Shown in pieces: positions 25,327 through 33,716 of a stretch of 64,000 nt of DNA (the first letter of the stretch is position 1; every line of letters begins with the position of its first letter). Made by a program: the position numbers and the translations under genes. The notes beneath the pieces were generated by a model that was not told where the DNA came from, made no database searches, and worked only from the letters and a program-made list of their open reading frames with translations. Origin of the DNA: Aldehydirespirator sp965219165 (GTDB lineage Bacteria > Actinomycetota > Acidimicrobiia > Acidimicrobiales > Aldehydirespiratoraceae); contig CBDCMW010000002.1 of assembly GCA_965219165.1 (NCBI GenBank), positions 3,100,001-3,164,000 of the forward strand, in the 5' to 3' direction.

Positions 25327-25425
25327 CATACTGAGACGGGGGCATCCCGCCAGGAGAGCAAGCCTGCCACTAGCCATATGCTCGCCTGAGGCAGGCGCTT
25401 CCAACAGGCAGCAGACTGGGGTGCG

Positions 25426-26190
25426 ATGACCGTCGTGGGAGATGCCGCGTTGAGAGGACGGCGGGCGCTGGTTACGGGCGGGGGCTCGGGCATCGGCGCG
25501 AGCATCGCCGAAGCCCTGGCCGCGGCCGGAGCCTCGGTGCGCACCGTCGATTCGGACGCTCTCAGCGGAGCCGACTACATCGCCGACGTGAGCGACGAAG
25601 TGGCCGTGGCCGAGGTGTTCGAACGGCTGGACCGCGATCTGGGCGGGCTCGACATCCTGGTGAACAACGTGGGCGTCGCGGGCGAGACCGGTCCGGTCGA
25701 GGACCTCGACCCGGACTCCTTCGATCACTGCCTCAAGGTGAACGTGGGCGGGACGTTTCGCGTCACCCGCCACGCGGTGCCCCGCCTGCGGGCTGCGGGC
25801 GCCGGATGCGTGGTCAACATCTCGTCGACTGCCGGCCACCTCGCCTACCCTCTGCGCTCGCCCTACTCGGCGTCCAAGTGGGCCGTCGAGGGGCTGACTC
25901 GCACCTGGGCCGCCGAGTTGGGGCCAGCGGGCATCCGGGTGAACTGCGTGGCGCCGGGAACCGTCGCCGGTGACCGCATGGACGCGGTCATCGCAGCCGA
26001 GGCCTCCGCTACGGGCACCACCGTCGCCGCCGTGCACCGCGGCTACGTGGAGCAAGTATCGATGCGGACTCTCGTGGAGCCTGCCGACATCGCGGCCGCA
26101 GTCGTGTTCCTGAGCTCTGGCGCAGCCCGCTTCGTCAACGGCCAGGTCGTCGGCGTCGATGGCCACACCGAGTCCCTCCGCACCGTCTGA
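25426..26190 (+). CDS. Short-chain dehydrogenase/reductase (SDR)
   Basis: A 254-residue classical SDR with cofactor motif VTGGGSGIGASIA, NNVGVAG, catalytic Ser in NISSTAG, YSASK (Tyr/Lys pair) and the C-terminal VNGQVVGVDGH. It probably oxidises a hydroxyl substrate with NAD(P). It is the first gene of a four-gene plus-strand run (SDR, UGSC partner, UGSC selenoprotein, 2-hydroxyacid dehydrogenase). Substrate unknown. Confidence 0.9.
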   Translation: MTVVGDAALRGRRALVTGGGSGIGASIAEALAAAGASVRTVDSDALSGADYIADVSDEVAVAEVFERLDRDLGGLDILVNNVGVAGETGPVEDLDPDSFDHCLKVNVGGTFRVTRHAVPRLRAAGAGCVVNISSTAGHLAYPLRSPYSASKWAVEGLTRTWAAELGPAGIRVNCVAPGTVAGDRMDAVIAAEASATGTTVAAVHRGYVEQVSMRTLVEPADIAAAVVFLSSGAARFVNGQVVGVDGHTESLRTV

Positions 26191-26222
26191 GCCCGCAAGC
26201 CAGACTCGGAGGCACCAGACTG

Positions 26223-27269
26223 GTGGGCATGGTCGAACTGTCCGAGATGCTCGAGGTTGCGTCCGCCGACCCTGATGCCGTCCGGGACGCCTTCGAGGAG
26301 CGCGGCTGGGGCGACGGCCTGCCGCTGGTGGCCCCCACTGCCGAGCGGGTGGACGCCATGCTGGCGGGATGCGGCGGCGATCCCGATGAAGCCGTCGCGG
26401 TGCTGCCGCCCCGGTCAGGGGTGGCCACCCGCAGGATCATCGCGGTCAACGCCGTGCTGGCCGGGTGCCGCCCCGAGCACCTCGGTGTGATCGTGGCCGC
26501 GGTCCAGGCTCTGGCCCGTCCCGAGGTCAACCTGCGAGGCGTCAACGCGACCACCCATCCGGTGGCGCCGCTGCTGATCGTGCACGGCGAGATCGCCCGC
26601 AGCGCGGGCTACAACGCCGGGCTCGGCGCCTTCGGCCCCGGCAATGTGGCCAACGCGACCACAGGTAGGGCGCTGAGACTGGTGCTGATGCATGTGGCCG
26701 GCGCGGTCGCGGGCGCCGGGGACGCCTCCACTCAGGGCGGGCCGGCCAAGTACACCTACTGCGTGGCCGAGAACCTGGACGAGTCGCCGTGGGGCGGGTA
26801 CGCGGCCAGTGTCGGCGTGACCGCGCCCTCCGTAATAACGGTCCATTGCGGCGAGGCCCCTCACAACGTGCACGACATGGAGTCGGCCGGCCCGGCCCCG
26901 ATCCTCGACAAGGTTGCCTCGGCCATGACCTCGCTGGGCTCCAACAACATGCCGGTCAGCTCCGGCGAGTTCTTCGTGATGCTCTGCCCCGAGCATGCCG
27001 CCGCCTGCGCGGCCGCGGGATGGACGCGAGACCACGTGTCGTCCTATCTGCACCAGCGAGCCCGGATGCGGGTCGGCGATCTGCGGGCCGCGTTCGCGCT
27101 CAGGGCATGGGCGCCGTGGCAGGAGGCCCTCGATGACGATGCCGCCATGGCCGTCACCGAGCACCCGAGCAACATCAAGATCATCGTGATGGGAGGGCCC
27201 GGCAAGCACAGCTCGGTCATCCCGAGCTGGGGAATGACCAGGAGCGCCACGGTGCCCGTCGAGGTCTGA
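26223..27269 (+). CDS. Conserved partner protein of the UGSC selenoprotein
   Basis: This 348-residue soluble protein starts with ERGWGDGLPLVAPTAERVD, a pattern I associate with proteins encoded beside UGSC selenoproteins. It has conserved PVAPLLIVHGE, GPGNVANATTGRALRL, YTYCVAENLDESPW and VIMGGPGKHSS-like segments. No enzymatic family with known function was recognised. GTG 26223 follows GGAGG at 10 nt, and ATG 26229 is possible. It ends 42 bp before the UGSC gene, which supports function together, perhaps as two subunits. Confidence 0.7.
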   Translation: MGMVELSEMLEVASADPDAVRDAFEERGWGDGLPLVAPTAERVDAMLAGCGGDPDEAVAVLPPRSGVATRRIIAVNAVLAGCRPEHLGVIVAAVQALARPEVNLRGVNATTHPVAPLLIVHGEIARSAGYNAGLGAFGPGNVANATTGRALRLVLMHVAGAVAGAGDASTQGGPAKYTYCVAENLDESPWGGYAASVGVTAPSVITVHCGEAPHNVHDMESAGPAPILDKVASAMTSLGSNNMPVSSGEFFVMLCPEHAAACAAAGWTRDHVSSYLHQRARMRVGDLRAAFALRAWAPWQEALDDDAAMAVTEHPSNIKIIVMGGPGKHSSVIPSWGMTRSATVPVEV

Positions 27270-27311
27270 GCCCATGCCGGAACCCGCGAGCATCCTGAAA
27301 GGAGCCGACCG

Positions 27312-27830
27312 ATGAAGATCTACGCCCCAGCGGGGGTGGCCGGTCCGCCCGCCACCTCCCTCGCCTCCCCCGAGCCCGTGCTGGCCGGCAAGCGGATCGG
27401 GATACTCGACAACTCCAAGCCGAATGCGGGCCTGCTACTGCAACGGCTGGCCGAGCGGCTCGCGGCTCGCACGGGGGCGACCGTCGAGCTTGTGGAGCGC
27501 AAGAATGGAGCACAGCCCGCTCCCGACGACACACTGGCCCGGCTGGCCGAGGCTGAGGTAGTCCTCACCGGCTCAGCCGATTGAGGCAGCTGCACGTCGT
27601 GGAGTGTCCACGACTCCGTCAGCCTCGAGGCAGCCGGGACTCCCACCGTCCTGGTGGCGACCACCAGCTTCGAGCCCCTGGCCGCCGAAGTAGCTCAGAC
27701 GCTGGGATTGCCCGACCTGAGGATCGTCGCCGTCAACCATCCGCTGGGCGGCACCGACGAGGCCACCGTCATCGACTGGGCTGACGCCGCGGTCGAGCCC
27801 ACGCTTCGCCTTCTGACCGGGTCTGTGTGA
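27312..27830 (+). CDS. UGSC-family selenoprotein (UGA at codon 91 read as selenocysteine)
   Basis: The frame has AAAGGAG 7 nt before the ATG and runs to an in-frame TGA at 27582, then continues coding-like to TGA 27828-27830, 172 residues in all. Around the internal TGA the protein reads ADUGSCTSWSVHDSVSLE, the motif for which UGSC proteins are named. LAGKRIGILDNSKPNAGLL precedes it. A hairpin 11 nt downstream fits a bacterial SECIS. Function is unknown, and the U-x-x-C pair suggests redox or selenolate chemistry. Ordinary annotation would truncate it at 90 residues. Confidence 0.88.
27596..27614 (+). promoter_or_regulatory. Bacterial SECIS-like hairpin
   Basis: A 7-bp perfect stem (GTCGTGG / CCACGAC) closes a 5-nt loop AGTGT. 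Its base lies exactly 11 nt after the UGA at 27582-27584, the spacing established for E. coli-type SECIS mini-helices. GAGGC right at the UGA can pair with GCCTC at 27622-27626 as a lower stem. A G and U in the apical loop also fit SelB recognition. Confidence 0.8.
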
Positions 27831-27842
27831 CCGGCCCGCCGG

Positions 27843-27905
27843 CTTCTGATCGCGATAACCGGTCAATATGACAAGAAAGCGCGAACAGAAGCCTCGGGGT
27901 GCTGG
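27843..27905 (+). repeat. Dispersed repeat R2, copy 1
   Basis: About 62 bp (CTTCTGATCGCGATAACC... to GGGGTGCTG) align with 45971-46030, sharing the blocks GATCGCGA, AGCGCGA and a GGGG...GTGCTG end, roughly three quarters identical. It occupies the gap between the UGSC gene and the dehydrogenase start. Confidence 0.6.
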
Positions 27906-27930
27906 CCGCGCGGGGGCTGACCGGATCCCC

Positions 27931-28959
27931 ATGACCGACCCGCTGGTCGTCGGAGTTCTCTACCCGAGCGAATGGAATTTCGACTTCGACCAGCACTTAG
28001 CTGAGCTGGCCGCGGTCGATCCTCGCGTCGAGATCGTCGTCGAGCCCTACGAGGAGCCGTCCGAGCTCCGCTCGGGCCGGGGAGTCCCGCCCTACGACGC
28101 CGTGCGCCATCTAGCCCCCTCGCTGACCGCCGCGCAGCGCCACGCGTTGGCCCGGATCGAGTGCTGCGTGGCGCTCGATCTGCCGTTCGACGTGGCCACT
28201 GTCGCCCCCCGGCTGCGGTGGGTGCAGGCCCTGGCAGCCGGTGTCGCTCATCTCGAGTCGGCGGGGCTTCGGGGGGCAGGCATCCGGCTGACCAACGCCT
28301 CCGGGGCCAACGCCACCTCGATCGCCGAGTTCGTCTTCGCCCGCATCCTGGGCGAGTTCAAGCAGACCCGCCAGCTGGACGCAACCCAGCAACGAAGACA
28401 ATGGCGGCCGGTGTTCGGCGACGAGATCGCCGGCAAGACGGTCGGTCTCATCGGCTTCGGACCCATCAACCAGGCGGTGGCCCGCCGGGCCCGAGCCTTC
28501 GAGCTGGAAGTGATCGTGGTGCGCCGCAGCGCGGCTCGGACCGACCTGGCCGACGAGGTCTTGGGACCCGACGATCTCCACGACATGCTCGGCCGCTGTG
28601 ACATCGTGGTGGCCGCTGTCCCGGAGTCGCCCGAGACCCACCAGCTCTTCGACTCCGCGGCCTTCGCGGCCATGCGGGACGGTTCGATGTTCGTGAACGT
28701 GGGCCGGGGCTCGCTCGTGGACGAGCCTGCGCTCCTGGACGCCCTCCTATCCGGCAAGCTCCGCGCCGCCGCGGTCGACGTAACCACGGTCGAGCCCCTG
28801 CCGGAGGCTTCGCCTCTCTGGGACGCGCCCAACATCTACATCTCCGCCCACTGCTCCACCGAGCCGACCCGCTTCTTCGAATCGGCGCACAGGGTCTTCG
28901 CAGACAACGTCGCCCGCTACCTCGCCAACCAGCCTCTCCTCAACGAGATCTCCCCCTAG
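27931..28959 (+). CDS. D-2-hydroxyacid dehydrogenase family protein
   Basis: A 342-residue NAD(P)-dependent dehydrogenase. The nucleotide-binding motif is TVGLIGFGPINQAVA, where the third glycine is replaced. The catalytic Arg is in VNVGRGSLVDE, the Glu in TTVEPLPEASPLW and the His in ISAHCSTEP. ATG 27931 (MTDPLVVGVLYP) is preferred, because the upstream part of the open frame (to 27868) lies in repeat R2. It is the last gene of the UGSC run. It likely reduces a 2-oxoacid, with substrate unknown. The stop codon is also the first base triplet of repeat R1. Confidence 0.85.
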   Translation: MTDPLVVGVLYPSEWNFDFDQHLAELAAVDPRVEIVVEPYEEPSELRSGRGVPPYDAVRHLAPSLTAAQRHALARIECCVALDLPFDVATVAPRLRWVQALAAGVAHLESAGLRGAGIRLTNASGANATSIAEFVFARILGEFKQTRQLDATQQRRQWRPVFGDEIAGKTVGLIGFGPINQAVARRARAFELEVIVVRRSAARTDLADEVLGPDDLHDMLGRCDIVVAAVPESPETHQLFDSAAFAAMRDGSMFVNVGRGSLVDEPALLDALLSGKLRAAAVDVTTVEPLPEASPLWDAPNIYISAHCSTEPTRFFESAHRVFADNVARYLANQPLLNEISP

Positions 28960-29097
28960 AGGCCGAGCGGATAGGCCGCAGGTCACACAGAATCACGCGG
29001 GCACTGAGCGAGGCCGTGGCCCGAGCGGCCCGTGAGCGCAGCGAACAAGAGCGGGAGGCACCCCGTTTCCGACGCCAAGGGCTTTCACCTATTCGCG
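28957..29097 (+). repeat. Dispersed repeat R1, copy B
   Basis: A full copy. The left end TAGAGGCCGAGCGGATAGG supplies the stop codon of the dehydrogenase. The core is at 29006-29057 and the right end CACCTATTCGCG at about 29086-29097. Left GCGGATAGG and right CCTATTCGC are near-perfect inverted repeats. It fills the whole convergent gap before the amidohydrolase stop, so a bidirectional terminator role is possible. Confidence 0.85.
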
Positions 29098-29104
29098 CTC
29101 GCTC

Positions 29105-29920
29105 TCAGCCGAGCGACCAGAACCGCAGCGCCGTGCCCCCGAGGCAGGCCTCCTGCTGGGCACCCCCGAGATCAGCGAAGGCCTCGATCCCGTCCCGCAC
29201 CAGCTCCCGATAGGGACGGTCATGGGTCTGGCAGTAGTCGGAGCCCCACATCAGGCGCTCAGCGCCGAAGGCGCTTGCCAGTCGCCCGACGAACGGCCGG
29301 GCCGTGCCGTCAGCCGCCGCTGCGGCGGCGTCGATCACGATGGTCGTGACCTTCAAGTTCAGGTTCTCGTACCGGGCCAGCTCCAGCAGCGGCTCGGGGC
29401 GGGCGACATCGCAGAACCCGCAGTGGTCCAGCGAGACGGCCACACCCGGAAAGCGCCCGAGCACTCCGGCGAGCTCGTCGAGTTGGCTCTCGGAGATGGT
29501 CACGATGACGTGGGCTCCCGATGCGGCGGCCTGCTCCCATAGTCCGAACGTGCCCGGGTCGCTCAGCCACGACCGCTCCCTGGACAGCGCGAAGAAACGC
29601 ACGCCACCGACGTTGGCCTCGTCGAGCCAGCGCCGCAGCGTCTCGACGGGCGATCCGCCGTAGGGATCGACACAGCAGGCCGCGGTGAACCGGCCGGGAT
29701 GTGCCGAGGCGCTGGCCACCGCGTAGCGGTTGTCGAAGGAGTACGCCCCGACCGGCTGGACCAGCACGGCCCGATCGACCCCCGCGGTGTCCATCTCGGC
29801 CAGCAAGCCCTCGGCCGCACAAGGTGACTCGGTGTACCAACTCCCCGGCAGCGCGGCCGGAGAGAGAGGGTACGCGTCTCGATCAGCCGCCACGATGTGA
29901 GTGTGGGCGTCCACGAGCAT
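29105..29920 (-). CDS. Amidohydrolase-family (TIM-barrel) hydrolase
   Basis: A 271-residue metal-dependent hydrolase (PF04909-like) starting VDAHTHIVAADRDAYP (HxH metal ligands). It also has GVRFFAL, VSLDHCGFCD and MWGSDYCQTHDRP (the Asp ligand region). The family includes lactonases and decarboxylases such as LigI- or LigY-type enzymes. Substrate cannot be assigned. It stands alone on the minus strand between two copies of repeat R1. Confidence 0.85.
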   Translation of the reverse strand: MLVDAHTHIVAADRDAYPLSPAALPGSWYTESPCAAEGLLAEMDTAGVDRAVLVQPVGAYSFDNRYAVASASAHPGRFTAACCVDPYGGSPVETLRRWLDEANVGGVRFFALSRERSWLSDPGTFGLWEQAAASGAHVIVTISESQLDELAGVLGRFPGVAVSLDHCGFCDVARPEPLLELARYENLNLKVTTIVIDAAAAAADGTARPFVGRLASAFGAERLMWGSDYCQTHDRPYRELVRDGIEAFADLGGAQQEACLGGTALRFWSLG

Positions 29921-29934
29921 CTGCGAACGCTACT

Positions 29935-30080
29935 TAGAGGCCGAGCGGGGCGGGCCGCAGTTCACGAAGACTCACGCGGACGATGAGCGAGGCCGTGGCC
30001 CGAGCGGCCCATGAGCGCAGCGAACAAGAGCGGGACACAAGACGCTGCACCGCGAGGCGGTCCCACCTATCCGCGTGGCC
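29935..30080 (+). repeat. Dispersed repeat R1, copy C
   Basis: A full 146-bp copy: left end TAGAGGCCGAGCGG, core at 29985-30035, right end CACCTATCCGCGTGGCC (30064-30080). It occupies the divergent region between the amidohydrolase and the ACT-domain gene, so this copy is not positioned as a 3' element. Confidence 0.85.
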
Positions 30081-30219
30081 CCAAGAGCCCGTGGCGGATG
30101 GGCCCCGCCCGGCGGCTCACCGATTCGGGCTTCACAGCGCGACCGTTGTGCTCTACAGTCGGGCCTGACCCGCCCGGACGCACGCATCGGGCTGCACAAC
30201 CCAAGGAGTATCTGCTCTC

Positions 30220-30615
30220 ATGTCGACTATGGCCAGCGACCTGGTGATCGAGTTGGAGAACGAACCGGGGGCGCTGGCCAAAGTGGCAACAGCGATCAGT
30301 GACGCAGGCGTGAACATCGCGGCCGCAACCTGCATGGGCAACGGCCGGACCGCGGAGCTGCACATCCTCGTGCCCCACAGCGAGCCGGTGTACAGGGCAC
30401 TGGCCAACACGCACGGACCTGCCGTCACCCGCGAGCGGGAAGTGGTGGTGGTCCAGGCACAGGACCGGCCGGGCGAGCTGGCCGAGCTGGCCCGGAAGGT
30501 CTCCAACGCCGGCATCAACCTCGACATTGTCTACGTGGCGACGAACTCCCGGGTCGTGCTCGGCTCGAAGGACACCGAGGCCCTCAAGCAGGTGCTCGAC
30601 GGGTTCTCGTTCTAG
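30220..30615 (+). CDS. Tandem ACT-domain protein
   Basis: A 131-residue protein made of two ACT domains: residues about 8-65 (DLVIELENEPGALAKVATAI) and 72-131 (VVVVQAQDRPGELAELARKV). There is no catalytic domain. ACT pairs bind amino acids and regulate partner enzymes or sense metabolites. AAGGAG lies 11 nt before the ATG, with an alternative ATG at 30232. Partner unknown. Its stop TAG is the first triplet of repeat R1 copy D. Confidence 0.88.
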   Translation: MSTMASDLVIELENEPGALAKVATAISDAGVNIAAATCMGNGRTAELHILVPHSEPVYRALANTHGPAVTREREVVVVQAQDRPGELAELARKVSNAGINLDIVYVATNSRVVLGSKDTEALKQVLDGFSF

Positions 30616-30660
30616 AGGCCGAGCGGAAAGGCCGCAGCCCAACGAAGCGAGCGGCTCGAC
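30613..30660 (+). repeat. Dispersed repeat R1, copy D (left end only)
   Basis: TAGAGGCCGAGCGGAAAGGCC matches the left end of R1 and again begins with a gene's stop codon. The core and right end are absent. A short GAAGCGAGCGGCTC follows. Confidence 0.65.
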
Positions 30661-30670
30661 AGTCCGGAAC

Positions 30671-31693
30671 TCAGGCTGCTGGGGCTGGCTCCGGACCGGA
30701 CCGGATCAGAGCCCGCCACAGCGACCGGTAGCTGGGCCAGATCGCCTCGGCGGGAAGGTAGCCGTCCTCTTCGAGAGCCTGCTGCAGCCGGGGAAGGTTG
30801 CGGGCCGGCACCCCGGAGTCCACGTGGTGCGCCAAGTGGTAGCCCACGTTGTAGGGCACTACGAACAGGCGCGCCGCCCGGCTCTGGCGCACATGGTGGG
30901 TGGTGTTGCGGCGGTCGGGGGTGCGGGTCATGCCGCCGTGCTCGGCGACGGCCCGCAGCCGGTTGGCCACCTGGTAGTAGGTGAAATAGGGCAGCACCCA
31001 CAGCACCGCGTAGAGCCACGGGTGCCCGGCGGCCCAGAAAGCGCCGAGCATCAGCGCCTGGCCGACGAAGAACCGCAGGCTCAGCACCAGGAACCGGGGC
31101 TGCACGAGACCGGTGAAGCGGGGCTTGACGATCCGGTAGGCCGAGACGCCCATCACGTCCCGCAGGAGCTTGCGGCGCATCGACGCCCGCGGCACCGGGT
31201 AGAAAGAGTACAGCAGGAAGTCCGGCTCTTTGGGCCCGAACTCGTCGCGGTGGTGGTTGGCGTGGGCCCGCCGATAGTGGTGAGTGCCCGTGCCGAAGGG
31301 CAGCCAGCCGAGGATGTGCACGCCGACCAGGTCGTTGATGAGGCGGTTGGAGAACAGCAGCCGGTGGGCCGCCTCGTGGTGCAGGATGAACATCCGTAGC
31401 AGGATCACACCCATCACCGGCACGGCAGCCGCGGCCGCGAGCCAGTGGTCGATCGCCACCACCGCGGCGGTGACCGCCACCGGCGCCGCGGCCGTAGCAA
31501 CAACGGTCAAGGCGTTCAGCGCATTAGGGATCTGCCGAAGCTCGGCTCGGAACTCCGGGCGGGGCCGACCGTCGGGCCGCAGCCGCTCCGAGCCAGCGAA
31601 GGAGGGCAGGCCGGAGCGGGCCATGCCACCGGTCATGGCCGCCACCAACTCGTCGTGGGACAGACGGGTGCCCGCCTCGGTCATCGCCTCCAC
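30671..31693 (-). CDS. Membrane fatty-acid desaturase
   Basis: A 340-residue integral-membrane di-iron desaturase with the three histidine boxes: HHEAAH (following FIL), HHYRRAHANHH, and HLAHHVDSG near the C-terminus. Several hydrophobic segments lie between them. It would introduce double bonds into lipids or a related substrate such as a carotenoid. The start is GTG 31693 or ATG 31684, and GGAGG lies too close for a firm decision. It converges with the ACT gene. Confidence 0.9.
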   Translation of the reverse strand: MEAMTEAGTRLSHDELVAAMTGGMARSGLPSFAGSERLRPDGRPRPEFRAELRQIPNALNALTVVATAAAPVAVTAAVVAIDHWLAAAAAVPVMGVILLRMFILHHEAAHRLLFSNRLINDLVGVHILGWLPFGTGTHHYRRAHANHHRDEFGPKEPDFLLYSFYPVPRASMRRKLLRDVMGVSAYRIVKPRFTGLVQPRFLVLSLRFFVGQALMLGAFWAAGHPWLYAVLWVLPYFTYYQVANRLRAVAEHGGMTRTPDRRNTTHHVRQSRAARLFVVPYNVGYHLAHHVDSGVPARNLPRLQQALEEDGYLPAEAIWPSYRSLWRALIRSGPEPAPAA

Positions 31694-31769
31694 ACTACGG
31701 CATTCGCCCGGCCACAGCGGCCCGTAGTTGACCGGCCGAGCCCGGCCAATGCAGCCGCCGCCGATCCGG

Positions 31770-33266
31770 TCAGCGTGACTCGTAGTGCTCCAGCTCGGCG
31801 CGCACCGCCCCCGATGCGCTGGGAGGAATGCCGGCGACGCTGACCGCCACGCCTCCGGCCGAGATCCTCTCCAGGATGCGGCGCAGCGCCACTGCTCCTG
31901 AATAGTCGAGCCGGCCCACCCCGGCGAAGTCGATTACCACCGCCGTCAGGTTGCGCTCGGCGGCCAGTTCCTCCCGGACCAGGCGCTCTACCTGCGGCAC
32001 GGTGGCGAACCACATCACGCCCTTGGGCCGGACCGTGAGCGTGTCACCGTCGCGCTCCCCGGGCGCGGCGACCTGAAGCTCGCGGTAGAGGTGCACGGCA
32101 ACCGCCAAGCCGATCCCCACCAGCACGCCGCGCTCCACCCGGGGCGCGAGCGCGATTGTGGCGAAGGTGGTTCCCGCGCCCACCAGAGCTTGGGGAAAAG
32201 AGCCTCGCGGCAGGCGGACCATCTCCTTGACATCAACCAGACGCAACACAACAACGATCACGATCACGCCGAGCACCGCGGTGGGAAGGTCCTCCAGCAG
32301 CGGCGTGAGCGGCAGCACAACAAGCACGAACGCTCCAGTGATCGCGCCCGACCAGGCGCTGGTGGCCCCGGCCAGCCGGTTGAGCGAGCTGCGTGAGAAC
32401 GAGCCACCCACTGGGAAAGCGCCCGACACGGCGGAGGCGAGGTTGGCGACGCCCTGGCTCACCATCTCGCGGTTGGCGTTCCACGGCAGGCGGTCGGCCG
32501 CCGCGAAGGTGCGGGCGATGGCGGCCGGCTCCGCGAAACCGACCAGGGCGATCACAGCCGCGGGCAGCAGCAAGCTGGGAGCCGCTGACCAACCGAAGTC
32601 GAGGCTCAGGGGTATGAAGCCGCCGTCGAGGTCACCCACCTTCGAACCTCCATAGCCGCCTACGCCAGCCACCACGACCCCGGCGATCACCGCCACGAGC
32701 ACGCCTGGGAACAGCCGATGCACGTGGCGGCCGCCGAGCATCAAGGCAACCGTCCCCGCGGCGAACGCTATGGCCGACCACCGCCACTCTTCGGGATGAC
32801 CCAGGGCCCGCACCGCCGCGGCCAGCACCTCGCCGGAGGGGTTCACATCGAAGATCTTGGGCAACTGCGAGGCGATGATCACCACTGCGGCTCCTGCGGT
32901 GAATCCGGTGACGACCGGCTCCGACAGCAGGTAGGCGACCCGGCCCATGCGGACCACACCGAGCAACAGTCGCATCAGGCCCACGAGCAGGGCCAGCACC
33001 GCAGCACTCCGGATGTAGTCGGCCTCGCCCGGCTCGGCCACGCCGGACAGCGCCCCGAAGGTGAGCAGGGCGGTGAGGGCCACCGGTCCGGTCTGCAGGT
33101 ATCGCGACGACACGAAGAGTGCGGCCAGCAGCGACGGCAGCGCCGTCGCGTAGAGGCCGTACTGGGGCGGAAGCCCGGCCAACTCGGCGTAGGCCAGCGA
33201 TTGCGGGATGGCGACGAGCGCCACCGACACGCCGGCTATCAGGTCACCGGTGCTCGGGCGGGACAT
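31770..33266 (-). CDS. SulP-family anion transporter with STAS domain
   Basis: A 498-residue transporter. The SulP signature region SVALVAIPQSLAYAELAGLPPQYGLY falls at the N-terminus. It has ten or more membrane segments, VGGSFSRSSLNRLAGATS, and a C-terminal STAS domain (about 400-498) with VVIDFAGVGRLDYSGAVALR. It is likely a sulfate, bicarbonate or other inorganic anion symporter. A minus-strand neighbour of the desaturase but 76 bp apart, so independent transcription is likely. Confidence 0.93.
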   Translation of the reverse strand: MSRPSTGDLIAGVSVALVAIPQSLAYAELAGLPPQYGLYATALPSLLAALFVSSRYLQTGPVALTALLTFGALSGVAEPGEADYIRSAAVLALLVGLMRLLLGVVRMGRVAYLLSEPVVTGFTAGAAVVIIASQLPKIFDVNPSGEVLAAAVRALGHPEEWRWSAIAFAAGTVALMLGGRHVHRLFPGVLVAVIAGVVVAGVGGYGGSKVGDLDGGFIPLSLDFGWSAAPSLLLPAAVIALVGFAEPAAIARTFAAADRLPWNANREMVSQGVANLASAVSGAFPVGGSFSRSSLNRLAGATSAWSGAITGAFVLVVLPLTPLLEDLPTAVLGVIVIVVVLRLVDVKEMVRLPRGSFPQALVGAGTTFATIALAPRVERGVLVGIGLAVAVHLYRELQVAAPGERDGDTLTVRPKGVMWFATVPQVERLVREELAAERNLTAVVIDFAGVGRLDYSGAVALRRILERISAGGVAVSVAGIPPSASGAVRAELEHYESR

Positions 33267-33302
33267 GAGGTCAGGGTACGAGGACAGCTAGCCTGCGCTG
33301 TC

Positions 33303-33716
33303 GTGACCGCCGAGCCGGATGCCCGCAGCATGCCTGCGTTCCTCACCGACGAGTGGGTGGAATGGCTCGACTCCGTGCTGTCGGAATGCCGCGTCGACGG
33401 CGCCGTCGACTTGGTGCTGGAATACCACGTATCCGACCCCGGCGGCTCGGTCTTCTGCTGGCACGTGCGCATCGCCGAGGGGCGCGGGTCGGCCGCGACG
33501 GGTCCTGCGGACGAAGCACCCCGCGAAGCCCTCGTGCTGCTCGCCTCGGATCGCCCGACGGCCCGAGCGATCGCGGTCGAGGGCAAGTCCGCCCAGCGCG
33601 CCTTCGCTGAGGGGCGGCTGCACTTCGAAGGCGATCCTCAGCTGTTGATCGCGGCCCGCCCGGCCATGGAGGCCATCGGCGCAGCCCTGGCCGCATCCGC
33701 ACGGCCTCTTACTTGA
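33303..33716 (+). CDS. SCP2 sterol-binding-like protein
   Basis: A 137-residue protein with FLTDEWVEWLDSVLSECR at the start, a central beta-sheet (DLVLEYHVSDP, FCWHVRIAEG) and a C-terminal FAEGRLHFEGDPQLLIAARPA. This is the pattern of small SCP2-domain lipid-carrier proteins. GTG 33303 is taken, and ATG 33330 (PAFLTDEW) may be the true start. It overlaps the 3' end of the convergent glycosylase gene by 8 bp. Confidence 0.65.
   Translation: MTAEPDARSMPAFLTDEWVEWLDSVLSECRVDGAVDLVLEYHVSDPGGSVFCWHVRIAEGRGSAATGPADEAPREALVLLASDRPTARAIAVEGKSAQRAFAEGRLHFEGDPQLLIAARPAMEAIGAALAASARPLT

Noticed and set aside
27582..27584. TGA as a nonsense mutation making a pseudogene
   Set aside because: The motif U-G-S-C, coding sequence on both sides and the correctly spaced hairpin all fit selenocysteine better than a disabling mutation.
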